Shown here: positions 9,566 through 17,964 of the stretch, in pieces
Layout: every line of letters starts with the position of its first letter
Numbering within the stretch: the stretch's first letter is position 1
Program-made: the position numbers and the translations under genes
Origin: Planctomycetaceae bacterium
Lineage (GTDB): Bacteria > Planctomycetota > Planctomycetia > Pirellulales > Pirellulaceae
Length of the DNA: 64,000 bases
Direction of reading: 5' to 3'
Assembly (NCBI GenBank): GCA_024642205.1
Contig: JAHEBQ010000017.1
Location: forward strand, 1 to 64,000
The notes under the pieces: generated by a model
What the model was told of the DNA's origin: nothing
The model's input: only the letters and a program-made list of their open reading frames with translations
Database searches by the model: none

Positions 9566-9598
9566 ACGGCACTTTCCCTTTGGTAAGTGCCGTTTTTT
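9566..9598 (+). terminator. Rho-independent terminator of the VWA-TPR operon
   Basis: Nine-base stem ACGGCACTT / AAGTGCCGT with a 10-base loop, followed directly by a run of T. It starts 30 bases after the TAG at 9533 but almost 300 bases after the TGA at 9266, which fits translation continuing to the TAG. Confidence 0.8.
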
Positions 9599-9659
9599 GT
9601 TGTCTGCCTGGCTACGCGACGTCAAGACACCGTTACGAAGATCAATTAGAATATCCGTC

Positions 9660-11000
9660 ATGACGGCACAATCAAAATTTTCGCGGTTCACGCCTTTCGA
9701 TCGTCCGTCAATTGCCATCCGGCATGCAAGGGAGCGATTGTTCTGGCTGTTGATTACACTGTCCGTCGCGGCGTTGCCGACGTTGCAAAATTTGCAACGA
9801 TCCGCTCGCGTATATTCTGCCGAAGTCCCCCATTCTGAGTTGACGAGCCTTGGCACAGGGAAAGTTGCTGATCTGGGGAAATCGACAATTCAACTGGTTA
9901 GCGGAAGGGTGGTCGATGCCACAATTACGTCCGTTGACCGCGATGGAAATGTCGCCGGCGGTGACGTTCCGAACGGGCTCAATATTCGGGATGTTTTATC
10001 GGTCAGGACATTAAGAACAACGCAACGCGACACAACCCATCCGGTGCGTATCCACGTGATCGGTGGAGGATTGCTCTGGATTTCCAATCCATCGATCGCA
10101 GATGAAATGCTGGCTTTTCGATCGGGCTCAGGTGCCACAAAGTTGCCACTTCAAGCTTGCAGGGCGATCGTTTGGTCAACGTCGCCAACGGTTGAAAACG
10201 CCCTCAAATCGCCGTCCCGGGAGAGTGATACGGTGATTGTTGAGACAGCCGATGGAGAGCGCGGGGTCGAGGGGATTCTTGAGTCGCTCGATGCCGAGTT
10301 CGTGGGCATCAATTACAAAGGCGAGTCCCGGAAAATTGGACTGGCGAAAGTCAAAGCCGTCATCACGGCCGACCTGGGACTTGCGCAAGCTGAGGGTTCT
10401 GTGGCAACAGTTCAGTTGGTGGATGAATCCAGGTTGATCGGCGTAGTCGTTGCCTTGGCTGGGGACCAGTTGACGATGGATGTCGCGGCTGAAACGTTGA
10501 TTCGTTTGGATACATCCGGGATCGCTACCATCTCAATTGCTTCTGACCGGCTTCTTTTTCTGTCCGATGTCGAGCCGATCGAAGTCCAGGAGAAAGCGAT
10601 TTTTGCAGTCCAGCGAAGCTGGAAACGGGATCGAAGTGTTGGAGACAACCCGCTGAGAATTCGACAGGCAGGATCAGAAAAAACGGTCGCGTTCAGCAAG
10701 GGCTTGGGAACGCAGGCATCATCGCGATTGGTTTTTGCCAACACAAATGACTTCGATCGGTTCAGTGCGGTCGTGGGCATCGATGCGGAGACAGGTGGCC
10801 GGGGCGACTGCCAGATGGTGGTTCGCGGCGATGGAATTGAATTATGGACGAAACGCGTGCGTGGTTCGGATGGACCACAGGAAATCGACGTGGACATTAC
10901 CGGGATGAAGCAAATCGTGTTACTCGTTTATCCGGGCGAGGAATTTGACTTGGGTGACCATGCCGATTGGGCCGATGCACGGTTCCTGAAATCGAAATAG
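9660..11000 (+). CDS. Secreted protein with C-terminal NPCBM (carbohydrate-binding-like) domain
   Basis: 446 residues from ATG at 9660; a longer frame upstream overlaps the terminator and is not likely to be used. A signal anchor near residues 25-45 (FWLLITLSVAALP) suggests export. Residues 60-320 contain repeated beta-rich segments of about 70 residues that read like Sm-like or LSM-like barrels (GRVVDATITSVDRDGNV; AEGSVATVQLVDESRLIG). Residues 325-446 match an NPCBM/NEW2-type domain (LGTQASSRLVF, FSAVVGIDAETGGRG, DIDVTG-like end). NPCBM domains bind glycans at the N-terminus of glycosidases, but here no enzyme domain is attached. It may sense or bind cell-wall or polysaccharide material. It stands about 100 bases before the HtrA-like cluster on the same strand. 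Confidence 0.72.
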   Translation: MTAQSKFSRFTPFDRPSIAIRHARERLFWLLITLSVAALPTLQNLQRSARVYSAEVPHSELTSLGTGKVADLGKSTIQLVSGRVVDATITSVDRDGNVAGGDVPNGLNIRDVLSVRTLRTTQRDTTHPVRIHVIGGGLLWISNPSIADEMLAFRSGSGATKLPLQACRAIVWSTSPTVENALKSPSRESDTVIVETADGERGVEGILESLDAEFVGINYKGESRKIGLAKVKAVITADLGLAQAEGSVATVQLVDESRLIGVVVALAGDQLTMDVAAETLIRLDTSGIATISIASDRLLFLSDVEPIEVQEKAIFAVQRSWKRDRSVGDNPLRIRQAGSEKTVAFSKGLGTQASSRLVFANTNDFDRFSAVVGIDAETGGRGDCQMVVRGDGIELWTKRVRGSDGPQEIDVDITGMKQIVLLVYPGEEFDLGDHADWADARFLKSK

Positions 11001-11102
11001 CCTCCCCGGTGGAATTTGAAGGCGGAAACGGGCGGACACTCAAGCAACCTCACGACGACATTTCAGGACTTCCTTGCGGCGCATTCGATTGGTGCAGGTT
11101 CG

Positions 11103-13034
11103 ATGATTACCCTTAAGCTACCTCAAGTATTCTCGGCTCCAGTCGCGGCCATTCTGGCTGCGACGTTGATCGGCACGGTTTTTCCCCTCGTCGATGCAAC
11201 CGCCGATGACAGGCTTTCCAGCGACGATCGAAAGTTGATCTCCGCCGTCGAGCAGCATCGCATCAACGCGATCAAGCGAGTCGTGGGCAGTGTGATCGCG
11301 ATCTACGATGAAGACCGCCAAGGGGGTGGTTCAGGCGTGATTGTTGACCCCAGTGGAATTGCTCTGACCAATCACCATGTCATTATGGGCGCGGGTGTGA
11401 CCGGTTGGGGCGGGTTGGCCGATGGCCAACTTTACCGATGGAAACTGATCGGAACCGATCCGGGCGGCGATGTCTCATTGATTCAGATGGAGGGTAAACA
11501 GGAATTTCCGTTCACACCGCTGGGAGACTCGGACCTGGTCCGGGTCGGCGATTGGGCGCTGGCGATGGGTAATCCGTTTATTCTGACCGAAGACCAGGCC
11601 CCAACGGTCACGCTGGGTATCGTCAGTGGTGTGAAACGCTATCAGCCCGGCGCCGGGCTGAATCAACTGGTGTATGGTAACTGCATTCAAGTCGATTCAT
11701 CGATCAATCCGGGGAACTCTGGCGGTCCTCTGTTCAACCTCAACGGTGAGGTGATCGGGATCAATGGTCGGGGAAGCTTCAAAGAGCGTGGACGCGTGAA
11801 TGTCGGATTGGGTTATGCGATTTCCTCAAACCAGATCAAGAACTTCATTCCGGATCTGCTGGCGACAAAACTGGTCGAGCACGCAACGCTGGATGCGAGT
11901 TTTGCGGATCGAGACGGGAAAGTCGTATGCTCCCAGTTGCACCTTGACTCACCGGTAGCGGCGGCCGGATTAAGAACCGGCGATGAATTGCTGGAATTTG
12001 AAGGGGAAAAAATCAAGAACGCGAATCAGTTTACCAACCTGATTTGTACGTTGCCTGAAGATTGGCCCACCGAATTGCTGTTTCGCAAAGAGGATGGTAC
12101 CGAAAAGAGAATTGTTGTTCGTACGTTGGGGCTGCCTTATCTGAAACCCAAGGCTCCACAGGAACAAGATGACGGTCGTGAGAAAACCCCCGAGCAGGAA
12201 CAGCAACGGAAACGACAACTCGAAATGGTCAAATTGCTGTCCGCTCCTCCTGGGGAAGTCCGGTTCAAAGACACCAACCGGAAGTACGCGGAACAGGTCA
12301 TGGAAGATTGGCGCAAAACCGAATGTGTCGACGTCAAAAATATCCCGGTTGGTGTTGCCAGGCTGAATGACCAGGTTACTCGTGATGGACGGGAAGTTGG
12401 TTCGCAGGCGATGTGGCTGGCGTCCGATGGTCGGATTCGGGTGGAGTGGAAGATCGACGGGCAATCCGGTCTATATGTATTTGATGGCGAGTCGTTTTAC
12501 GCCATTCAAAACGGGAATCCCAGGAAACTCTCGCTGGTTGAGGCGAAGTTGGATGAGACGCTTGTGCAGGCAATCTCCATGGCTGCCGTATTTGACGAAT
12601 CACCATTTCAGATGTTCGGTGCTCCCATGATTGACGGTAGCGATAAAGCTCTGGGGCAAAACGCGTATCGCTTTGATATGCTCGACGAAGATCAAGATCA
12701 TTTCTACTGCTGGTTACGAATGTACGGAGCGGACGGGCGACACTCGCCACGATTATTGAAGTCTTCGGCGAACAAGGACTGCGAGGGTTCTGGCGGAATT
12801 GCGTTTGCGGATTGGCATCAGGTCGGACCCGTCTCGGTCGCCTGGCATCGCGAATGGGTTTCGGGTCTCTCGGAATCCACATCCCTTGTGATCAACACGC
12901 AGTCTGCGGAGTGGCTGGACAGGATGGATGAGTCATGGTTTCAAGTCAAAGCTGAAAAAATCAGCCCGGACGCAAAAGCGGCTCGAAATTCAGAATCGGA
13001 CGACGCCCAACCGGACGCGGGAGGCGGGGCATGA
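11103..13034 (+). CDS. HtrA-type serine protease with PDZ and long C-terminal domain
   Basis: 643 residues from the ATG at 11103, which places a signal peptide at the N-terminus (VAAILAATLIGTVFPLVDA); an upstream in-frame start would add 29 unlikely residues. The trypsin-like domain keeps the full triad: His92 in TNHHVI, Asp123 in GGDVSLI and Ser206 in NPGNSGGPL. A PDZ domain follows (about 265-345, LDSPVAAAGLRTGDELLEF). After a charged linker comes a domain of about 240 residues that I cannot name; it is beta-rich (IRVEWKIDGQSGLYVFDGE) and only loosely recalls LolA/RseB-like lipid-binding folds. It is probably a periplasmic quality-control protease. Its stop overlaps the next gene's start (ATGA), so the two are translationally coupled. 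Confidence 0.88.
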   Translation: MITLKLPQVFSAPVAAILAATLIGTVFPLVDATADDRLSSDDRKLISAVEQHRINAIKRVVGSVIAIYDEDRQGGGSGVIVDPSGIALTNHHVIMGAGVTGWGGLADGQLYRWKLIGTDPGGDVSLIQMEGKQEFPFTPLGDSDLVRVGDWALAMGNPFILTEDQAPTVTLGIVSGVKRYQPGAGLNQLVYGNCIQVDSSINPGNSGGPLFNLNGEVIGINGRGSFKERGRVNVGLGYAISSNQIKNFIPDLLATKLVEHATLDASFADRDGKVVCSQLHLDSPVAAAGLRTGDELLEFEGEKIKNANQFTNLICTLPEDWPTELLFRKEDGTEKRIVVRTLGLPYLKPKAPQEQDDGREKTPEQEQQRKRQLEMVKLLSAPPGEVRFKDTNRKYAEQVMEDWRKTECVDVKNIPVGVARLNDQVTRDGREVGSQAMWLASDGRIRVEWKIDGQSGLYVFDGESFYAIQNGNPRKLSLVEAKLDETLVQAISMAAVFDESPFQMFGAPMIDGSDKALGQNAYRFDMLDEDQDHFYCWLRMYGADGRHSPRLLKSSANKDCEGSGGIAFADWHQVGPVSVAWHREWVSGLSESTSLVINTQSAEWLDRMDESWFQVKAEKISPDAKAARNSESDDAQPDAGGGA

Positions 13035-14062
13035 AACAGCCAGAACTGAGTTTGATTTACCGCACATTGTGGGTGATCGTTTTCGCCTGGTCTTCAACAG
13101 CATGCACATCGAATGCGCATTCGCAGGATCCAGGACCCAACAGTTTCATACAGGATGTAATCGACGCGGCACAGCCAAAAATGGTCAAGGTCTACGGTGC
13201 GGGGGCCGGGCGCGTGGAAGGGTTTGCAACCGGAATTCTGGTTTCCGATGATGGAAAAATCCTGACCTCCCAAGGGGTCTTTCTTGATGGGCGGCAGGTC
13301 AAGGTTGTATTGGCAGACGGTACCCAATACCAGGCAACCATTTTGAAACGGGATCGTGTCTCGCAGGTGTCGTTGTTGAAAATCCAGGCCGAAACGCCGG
13401 ATTATTTTGAACTCCTGTCAGAACCGGTCGGCGAAAAAGGCGACTGGGTCGTAGCGCTCTGTAATTCATTCAAGGTCGCCGACAAGGATGAACCGGTCTC
13501 GGCGACACTGGGAATCATTTCGTTGCGAACGACCATGGAAGCCCGGCTGACAAAACGCGACGTCGCTTATCAGGGCGAACTCGTGTTGATCGATGCGATT
13601 ACGAGCAACCCGGGTGCAGCGGGTGGTGCGGTGTTAACCGCTGACGGGCAACTGGTCGGGATCGTCGGTAAAATCATCAATAGCTCTGAAACAAACACCC
13701 GTCTCAACTACGCCGTTCCCAATTCCGTATTGGCAAGATTTCTCCAGGGAAAACCTGATCCAATTGTCGCTTCCCAGCCGGTGGAGGTGGTGCAACAAGC
13801 GGACCTGGGCGTGGTGTTGTTCCAGTTTGGGGGGCGAAGTAACCCGGCTTACGTGGACCGAGTCGTTCGTGGTTCTCCGGCGGCGGAGGCGAAATTGAAA
13901 ACGGATGACATGATTGTTTCGATCGATGGCAACAAAATCGGGAGCGTTCGCGATTACGCCAGGGTTCTGGAGACGCTCCGGCCGGACGAAGAAGTGCTGA
14001 TGATTGTCAAACGCGGCGTCGAAATGGTTCGAATTCGGATTACGCCACGGGCAAAGAAATGA
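13031..14062 (+). CDS. HtrA-like pseudoprotease with PDZ domain
   Basis: 343 residues, a signal peptide or lipoprotein-like start (FAWSSTACTSNA; cysteine at 25 could be lipidated), trypsin-like fold at about 45-235, and a PDZ domain at about 250-343 (VVRGSPAAEAKLKTDDMIV). All three catalytic positions are changed: the His position is Gly82 (LTSQGVF for TNHHV), Asp is Gln112 (SQVSLLK) and Ser is Ala197 (NPGAAGGA). The scaffold around them is preserved, so this is not a decaying gene but a protein that probably binds and does not cut. It overlaps its neighbours by four bases on both sides, which argues for stoichiometric production with the active protease. Confidence 0.85.
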   Translation: MKQPELSLIYRTLWVIVFAWSSTACTSNAHSQDPGPNSFIQDVIDAAQPKMVKVYGAGAGRVEGFATGILVSDDGKILTSQGVFLDGRQVKVVLADGTQYQATILKRDRVSQVSLLKIQAETPDYFELLSEPVGEKGDWVVALCNSFKVADKDEPVSATLGIISLRTTMEARLTKRDVAYQGELVLIDAITSNPGAAGGAVLTADGQLVGIVGKIINSSETNTRLNYAVPNSVLARFLQGKPDPIVASQPVEVVQQADLGVVLFQFGGRSNPAYVDRVVRGSPAAEAKLKTDDMIVSIDGNKIGSVRDYARVLETLRPDEEVLMIVKRGVEMVRIRITPRAKK

Positions 14063-15324
14063 CCGGGGCAAAAAGAAGATTGGCTGCCGGGAACCGGGAT
14101 ATTGATATTTGTTTTTGGAATGACGCGAAAATAGAAATGACACAACGCCTTTGCGATTCTTTGGATTCAAGACGTGGCCCCCGGACACCATGGATGTTCG
14201 CGTTGGTTTTTGTCATCGTATTATCTCCATCGCTCGTCGGCTCGCAGGAAGAACCTGCGAGTAACCGGGGCGACGCGGAAGCGCGTCGCAACCCGGGCGA
14301 GGAAAAAAACGAAACGCTTTCGCAAGCGGAGTTGTTTCGTGCAATGTCATTGACCTCGCGCGCATTTCGGGAAGCGGCCAAACGCATTGAGCCGTCGTTG
14401 GTCACGATCGAATCGTACGGTGGCGTGTCGGCGGTTCAGGGGCGGATCGGAGGGATTCGCAGCCAGGGAGAAGGAAATACTACGGGCGTGATGATTTCGC
14501 CGGACGGGTTCATCATGACCAGCACATTCAACTTTATTCAGCAACCGCCTGTGATTTCAGTGATCACCAGCGACGGACGACGGCGATTCGCCAAACTGCT
14601 CGGTCGTGATGATACACGGAAGATCTGTCTCCTGAAAATCGACAATGTCAGCGATATGCCGGTTCCAGAAATGGTCGACGAATCCGAAGCAGAGGTTGGG
14701 CAATGGGCGATGTCGATTGGCGTTGGCTACGGAGACACGAGTCCGGCTTTGTCGATCGGGATCATCAGCGCCAAAAACCGAATCGGTGGTCGTGCGATTC
14801 AAACCGATGCCAATCTCAGTCCCGCCAACTACGGCGGTCCGCTGATCGATAGTCAAGGCCGAATGCTGGGAATTTGCGTTCCGATGAACCCGCAGTCCCA
14901 AGCGATCGGGGCGGGAGTTGAATGGTATGACTCCGGGATCGGATTCGCGATTCCAGTCGCCAATGCCGACCGGTTGATTGAGCGACTCAAGTCGGGCGAG
15001 CGAATCCTTCCCGCGTTTCTCGGAATTCAATCCGCTGCCAATCCGGCCGGCGATGGCCTGTTGATCAATCGCGTCGTTCCCAAAACAGCCGCCAGTGATG
15101 CCGGCTTGAAGGACAAAGACATCTTGTTGGAGGTCAATGGTGAAGCCGTCAACGACATGCTTCGGTTGCGGCAGATTCTCAACAAGTTCGAATCCGGAGA
15201 CTCAGTTGAATTGACCGTACTTCGATCCGAAAGCGGCAAGCAGGACGCGGTCCAAGTCAAACTGGGAGTCCCACCCTTGCCCGAAGGAGAAGAAGAACAG
15301 TTGGAGCCGCCGAAAATTCGATAG
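14059..15324 (+). CDS. Second HtrA-like pseudoprotease with PDZ domain
   Basis: 421 residues from the overlapping ATG at 14059. An in-frame ATG at 14137 would give a more typical signal peptide (MFALVFVIVLSPSLVGS) and may be the real start. The trypsin-like region lies at about 105-300 and a PDZ domain at about 315-400 (RVVPKTAASDAGLKDKDILLEVNG). Again none of the triad remains: His is Phe157 (MTSTFNF), Asp is Lys188 (TRKICLL) and Ser is Tyr258 (SPANYGGPL). The substitutions differ from those of the previous gene, so the two lost catalysis separately. It is the last gene of a coupled trio with one active protease and is likely a regulatory or chaperone-like partner. Confidence 0.85.
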   Translation: MTGAKRRLAAGNRDIDICFWNDAKIEMTQRLCDSLDSRRGPRTPWMFALVFVIVLSPSLVGSQEEPASNRGDAEARRNPGEEKNETLSQAELFRAMSLTSRAFREAAKRIEPSLVTIESYGGVSAVQGRIGGIRSQGEGNTTGVMISPDGFIMTSTFNFIQQPPVISVITSDGRRRFAKLLGRDDTRKICLLKIDNVSDMPVPEMVDESEAEVGQWAMSIGVGYGDTSPALSIGIISAKNRIGGRAIQTDANLSPANYGGPLIDSQGRMLGICVPMNPQSQAIGAGVEWYDSGIGFAIPVANADRLIERLKSGERILPAFLGIQSAANPAGDGLLINRVVPKTAASDAGLKDKDILLEVNGEAVNDMLRLRQILNKFESGDSVELTVLRSESGKQDAVQVKLGVPPLPEGEEEQLEPPKIR

Positions 15325-15348
15325 CCGGGATCGTGACCTGGAAATCGC

Positions 15349-16521
15349 CTATTCCGCCCCACCCGGCGTGACTTGGACTTTGGCGTTGTATTCTCCCGTC
15401 CAGCGGTAACCATTCTGGGCCAGGTAGCTGTCCTGCATCGCAATCGCGAGATAAAGGACTCCACCCTGTGTCACTGTCCAATCGCTTTTGGCGCCGACCT
15501 TGATGATCTTTCCGCTGCTCCCGATTCTTGCACAGAGAGTTCCACTCTGGATTCCCTCGTATTGACCCTGGTTCGCCAAACCTTCGGGCGTCGACGAACT
15601 GCTCCAGTTGGTCCATTGAACGACGCCATCGGCTTTGATCGATATTTTGTCCCCTTTATTAACCCGGATTCGAGTCGAGACGGGCTGACGTTGAAAGAAT
15701 TTTTCTGCTCCCACAACGACATTTTTCCTGATGTTTTCCTTCTTTTCGTCAAACGATCGTTCCGCCATTTTGATATCACTGAGGTCCACCGAAAGTTCGC
15801 CAAATTTGCTCTTGATCGTGAAATTCTCCTGCAGGATTTTACCCACGATTTCGAATTCGGGGGTTTTTACCGAATCGCCACGAATCAAGGAGCGGTCAAC
15901 GGGTGATTCGTCCTCGTCAAATTCATCCAGCGTCTGGTTGATTTCCTGCTTGATTGCTGCGAGACGTTTCTTTCGTTCTGCGCTACCTCCGTCCTCGAAT
16001 TTGTCAATCTCGTTTCGAATTTGCATTCCCATCGAAGCAAGTTCGCGGTGCGATTTTTCGCGGATTTCAAAGTCTTTGTCGTCCAGTGATTCCACCAGGC
16101 TCAGGATCTTTGCATTCAGCTCCGGAATGCTGTCCAGTCCCGGGTAAAGCTTTTGGATTCGATCAATCGGGACTTGCAGGACGCCAAATTCGGTTTTGAC
16201 GGAAATGCTTTCGACCTGGAGTTCGCCAGCCACGATGGAGCCATCCCACATGTGGAACCGGACATAATTGTCCGGAAATTTCTCCGCTGTATTGGCAACC
16301 GATTTTGTGTCGGTTACCTCCCCCTCCTCCTCTTCTTCTTCCGGTTTCTTGGCTTTTTCGTCGTCCTGTTTGAGTTCTTCCTGCTGGGCCGCTGCCGGGA
16401 TCACGTTCAGGTCCTGGAAAGGATCGTTCTGACAAGCTTTGGCTTGAAGGATCGAACCAATCGCAAAAGTGGCAAACAGCACAATAATCGGGAGGAAACT
16501 GAGGCGCACGTTGAGTTTCAT
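15349..16521 (-). CDS. Secreted protein with C-terminal LecA-like lectin domain
   Basis: 390 residues, signal peptide at 1-30 (FLPIIVLFATFAIGSILQA), then a very acidic stretch (EEEEEEGEVTD). A small beta domain follows (VRFHMWDGSIVAGELQVESISVKTE split by short turns) that recurs around residue 225 (FEIVGKILQENFTIKSKFG); both look like Sm-like barrels flanking a coiled coil (145-205). The C-terminal 110 residues resemble galactose-binding LecA/PA-IL (VNKGDKISIKADG, GTLCARIGSSGKI, GYRWTGEYNAKV). Calcium and sugar ligands cannot be assigned with certainty. It is convergent with the HtrA trio, 24 bases apart. Role: probably a cell-surface glycan-binding protein; this is inference from fold resemblance. 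Confidence 0.68.
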   Translation of the reverse strand: MKLNVRLSFLPIIVLFATFAIGSILQAKACQNDPFQDLNVIPAAAQQEELKQDDEKAKKPEEEEEEGEVTDTKSVANTAEKFPDNYVRFHMWDGSIVAGELQVESISVKTEFGVLQVPIDRIQKLYPGLDSIPELNAKILSLVESLDDKDFEIREKSHRELASMGMQIRNEIDKFEDGGSAERKKRLAAIKQEINQTLDEFDEDESPVDRSLIRGDSVKTPEFEIVGKILQENFTIKSKFGELSVDLSDIKMAERSFDEKKENIRKNVVVGAEKFFQRQPVSTRIRVNKGDKISIKADGVVQWTNWSSSSTPEGLANQGQYEGIQSGTLCARIGSSGKIIKVGAKSDWTVTQGGVLYLAIAMQDSYLAQNGYRWTGEYNAKVQVTPGGAE

Positions 16522-16719
16522 TGTCTATACCTGACGCGTGATGGAAGCCGATCGATGATTGGAGCGGCCTTGTAGACGATTATATTGATCGAATGCCTTG
16601 GCCAAGTGAAATTTTTCGTGAAAAACCATCGAAAAAAAGTGCCTGGCCGGTTTTCATTCTAAGCTCAAAAATGCAATCATGACCAGACAAAACGCCAAAG
16701 ACTTTCAGGAAAGTTTTCC

Positions 16720-17931
16720 ATGCCGCAAACGCAGATCGAATCGCAATTTGACTTAGGTGCCGTCCAGGATGCGATCCGGGAGTTCGGATTTGACGGTTGG
16801 TTGTTATACGATTTCCGTGGATTGAATGTTCTTGCACTTCGTGTGCTGGGAATTGCGGAATCTGACATTGGCTCGCGGCGCTTTTTCTACTTTGTTCCAA
16901 AGATTGGCGAACCGAAAAAACTGGTTCACCGGATCGAATCGGGGGCCTTGGACCACCTTCCGGGTGAGAAGATTGTCTACCTGACGTGGCAGGAACTCGA
17001 AGCCGGCGTCAAACAGCTGATCGAAGATTCCCAGCAGATTGCCATGGAGTATTCACCCAGGAATGCCAACCCCTATATTTCGAGAGTTGACGCGGGGACG
17101 GTTGAACTGATTCGCGAATGTGGCGCTGACGTGGCGAGTTCGGGGAACTTGATTCAGTACTTTGAAGCACGCTGGACCGACGAGCAGTGGCAATTGCATT
17201 TGCAGGCTGACCAACTTAACCGGGCTGCTTTCGATCTGGCCTGGAAGTTAATCGCTGATCGCGTGCGTGCGGGCAAGTCGATCCATGAAACCGACGTCCA
17301 GGATTTCGTGATGGACTACTATGCCCAAAACCAGATGACGACTTATCACCCCCCGATCGTTGGTGTTGGACCTCACAGTGGTGATCCCCATTATTATCCG
17401 GTCAAGGGATCGGATGCAGAAATCAAACAAGGCGATTTTGTGTTGCTTGACATGTGGGCAAAAATGGACGTGCCTCAGGGCGTATACAGTGATCTGACGA
17501 AAGTCGGATTTATTGGCGATCCAATTCCGGAAAAGTACAAGACGATTTTTGACATCGTAGCTGCCGCGCGAGACGCGGGGATCGAATGTGTCCGGTCAGC
17601 TTTTTCCGCCGGACGAAAGCTGCAGGGCTGGGAAGTCGACCGCGCCACGCGAAACGTGATCGATGGTGCTGGGTATGGGGAATATTTTATTCACCGCACC
17701 GGCCATAGCATAGGTACGGAAACCCACGGCAACGGGGCGCATATGGATGATCTGGAAACCAAAGAGGATCGACTGGTGTTGCCGCGGACTTGTTTCTCGA
17801 TCGAACCGGGAATCTATCGGGACGATTTTGGAGTTCGTTCCGAGATCAATGTTTATGTCGATGCCGAGGCACAGATCCACGTGACTGGAGGCGTTCAAAC
17901 CGAAATCACGCGGGTGCTGGAGGAGTATTGA
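16720..17931 (+). CDS. M24 family metallopeptidase (Xaa-Pro aminopeptidase-like)
   Basis: 403 residues, cytoplasmic (no signal). The N-terminal creatinase-type domain (1-160) is followed by the pita-bread catalytic domain. The five metal ligands are visible: Asp in LLDMWAKMD, Asp in VYSDLTKVGF, His in HRTGHSIGTETHG, Glu in SIEPGIY and Glu in RSEINV. This is the pattern of Xaa-Pro dipeptidases/aminopeptidases, which remove residues next to proline and need two manganese or cobalt ions. The length fits the family. The gene stands alone, divergent from the lectin-like gene with about 200 bases between, and convergent with the kinase downstream. Confidence 0.88.
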   Translation: MPQTQIESQFDLGAVQDAIREFGFDGWLLYDFRGLNVLALRVLGIAESDIGSRRFFYFVPKIGEPKKLVHRIESGALDHLPGEKIVYLTWQELEAGVKQLIEDSQQIAMEYSPRNANPYISRVDAGTVELIRECGADVASSGNLIQYFEARWTDEQWQLHLQADQLNRAAFDLAWKLIADRVRAGKSIHETDVQDFVMDYYAQNQMTTYHPPIVGVGPHSGDPHYYPVKGSDAEIKQGDFVLLDMWAKMDVPQGVYSDLTKVGFIGDPIPEKYKTIFDIVAAARDAGIECVRSAFSAGRKLQGWEVDRATRNVIDGAGYGEYFIHRTGHSIGTETHGNGAHMDDLETKEDRLVLPRTCFSIEPGIYRDDFGVRSEINVYVDAEAQIHVTGGVQTEITRVLEEY

Positions 17932-17964
17932 ACTGGCAACCGACCTGCGGGCCAGCCCCGCCGG

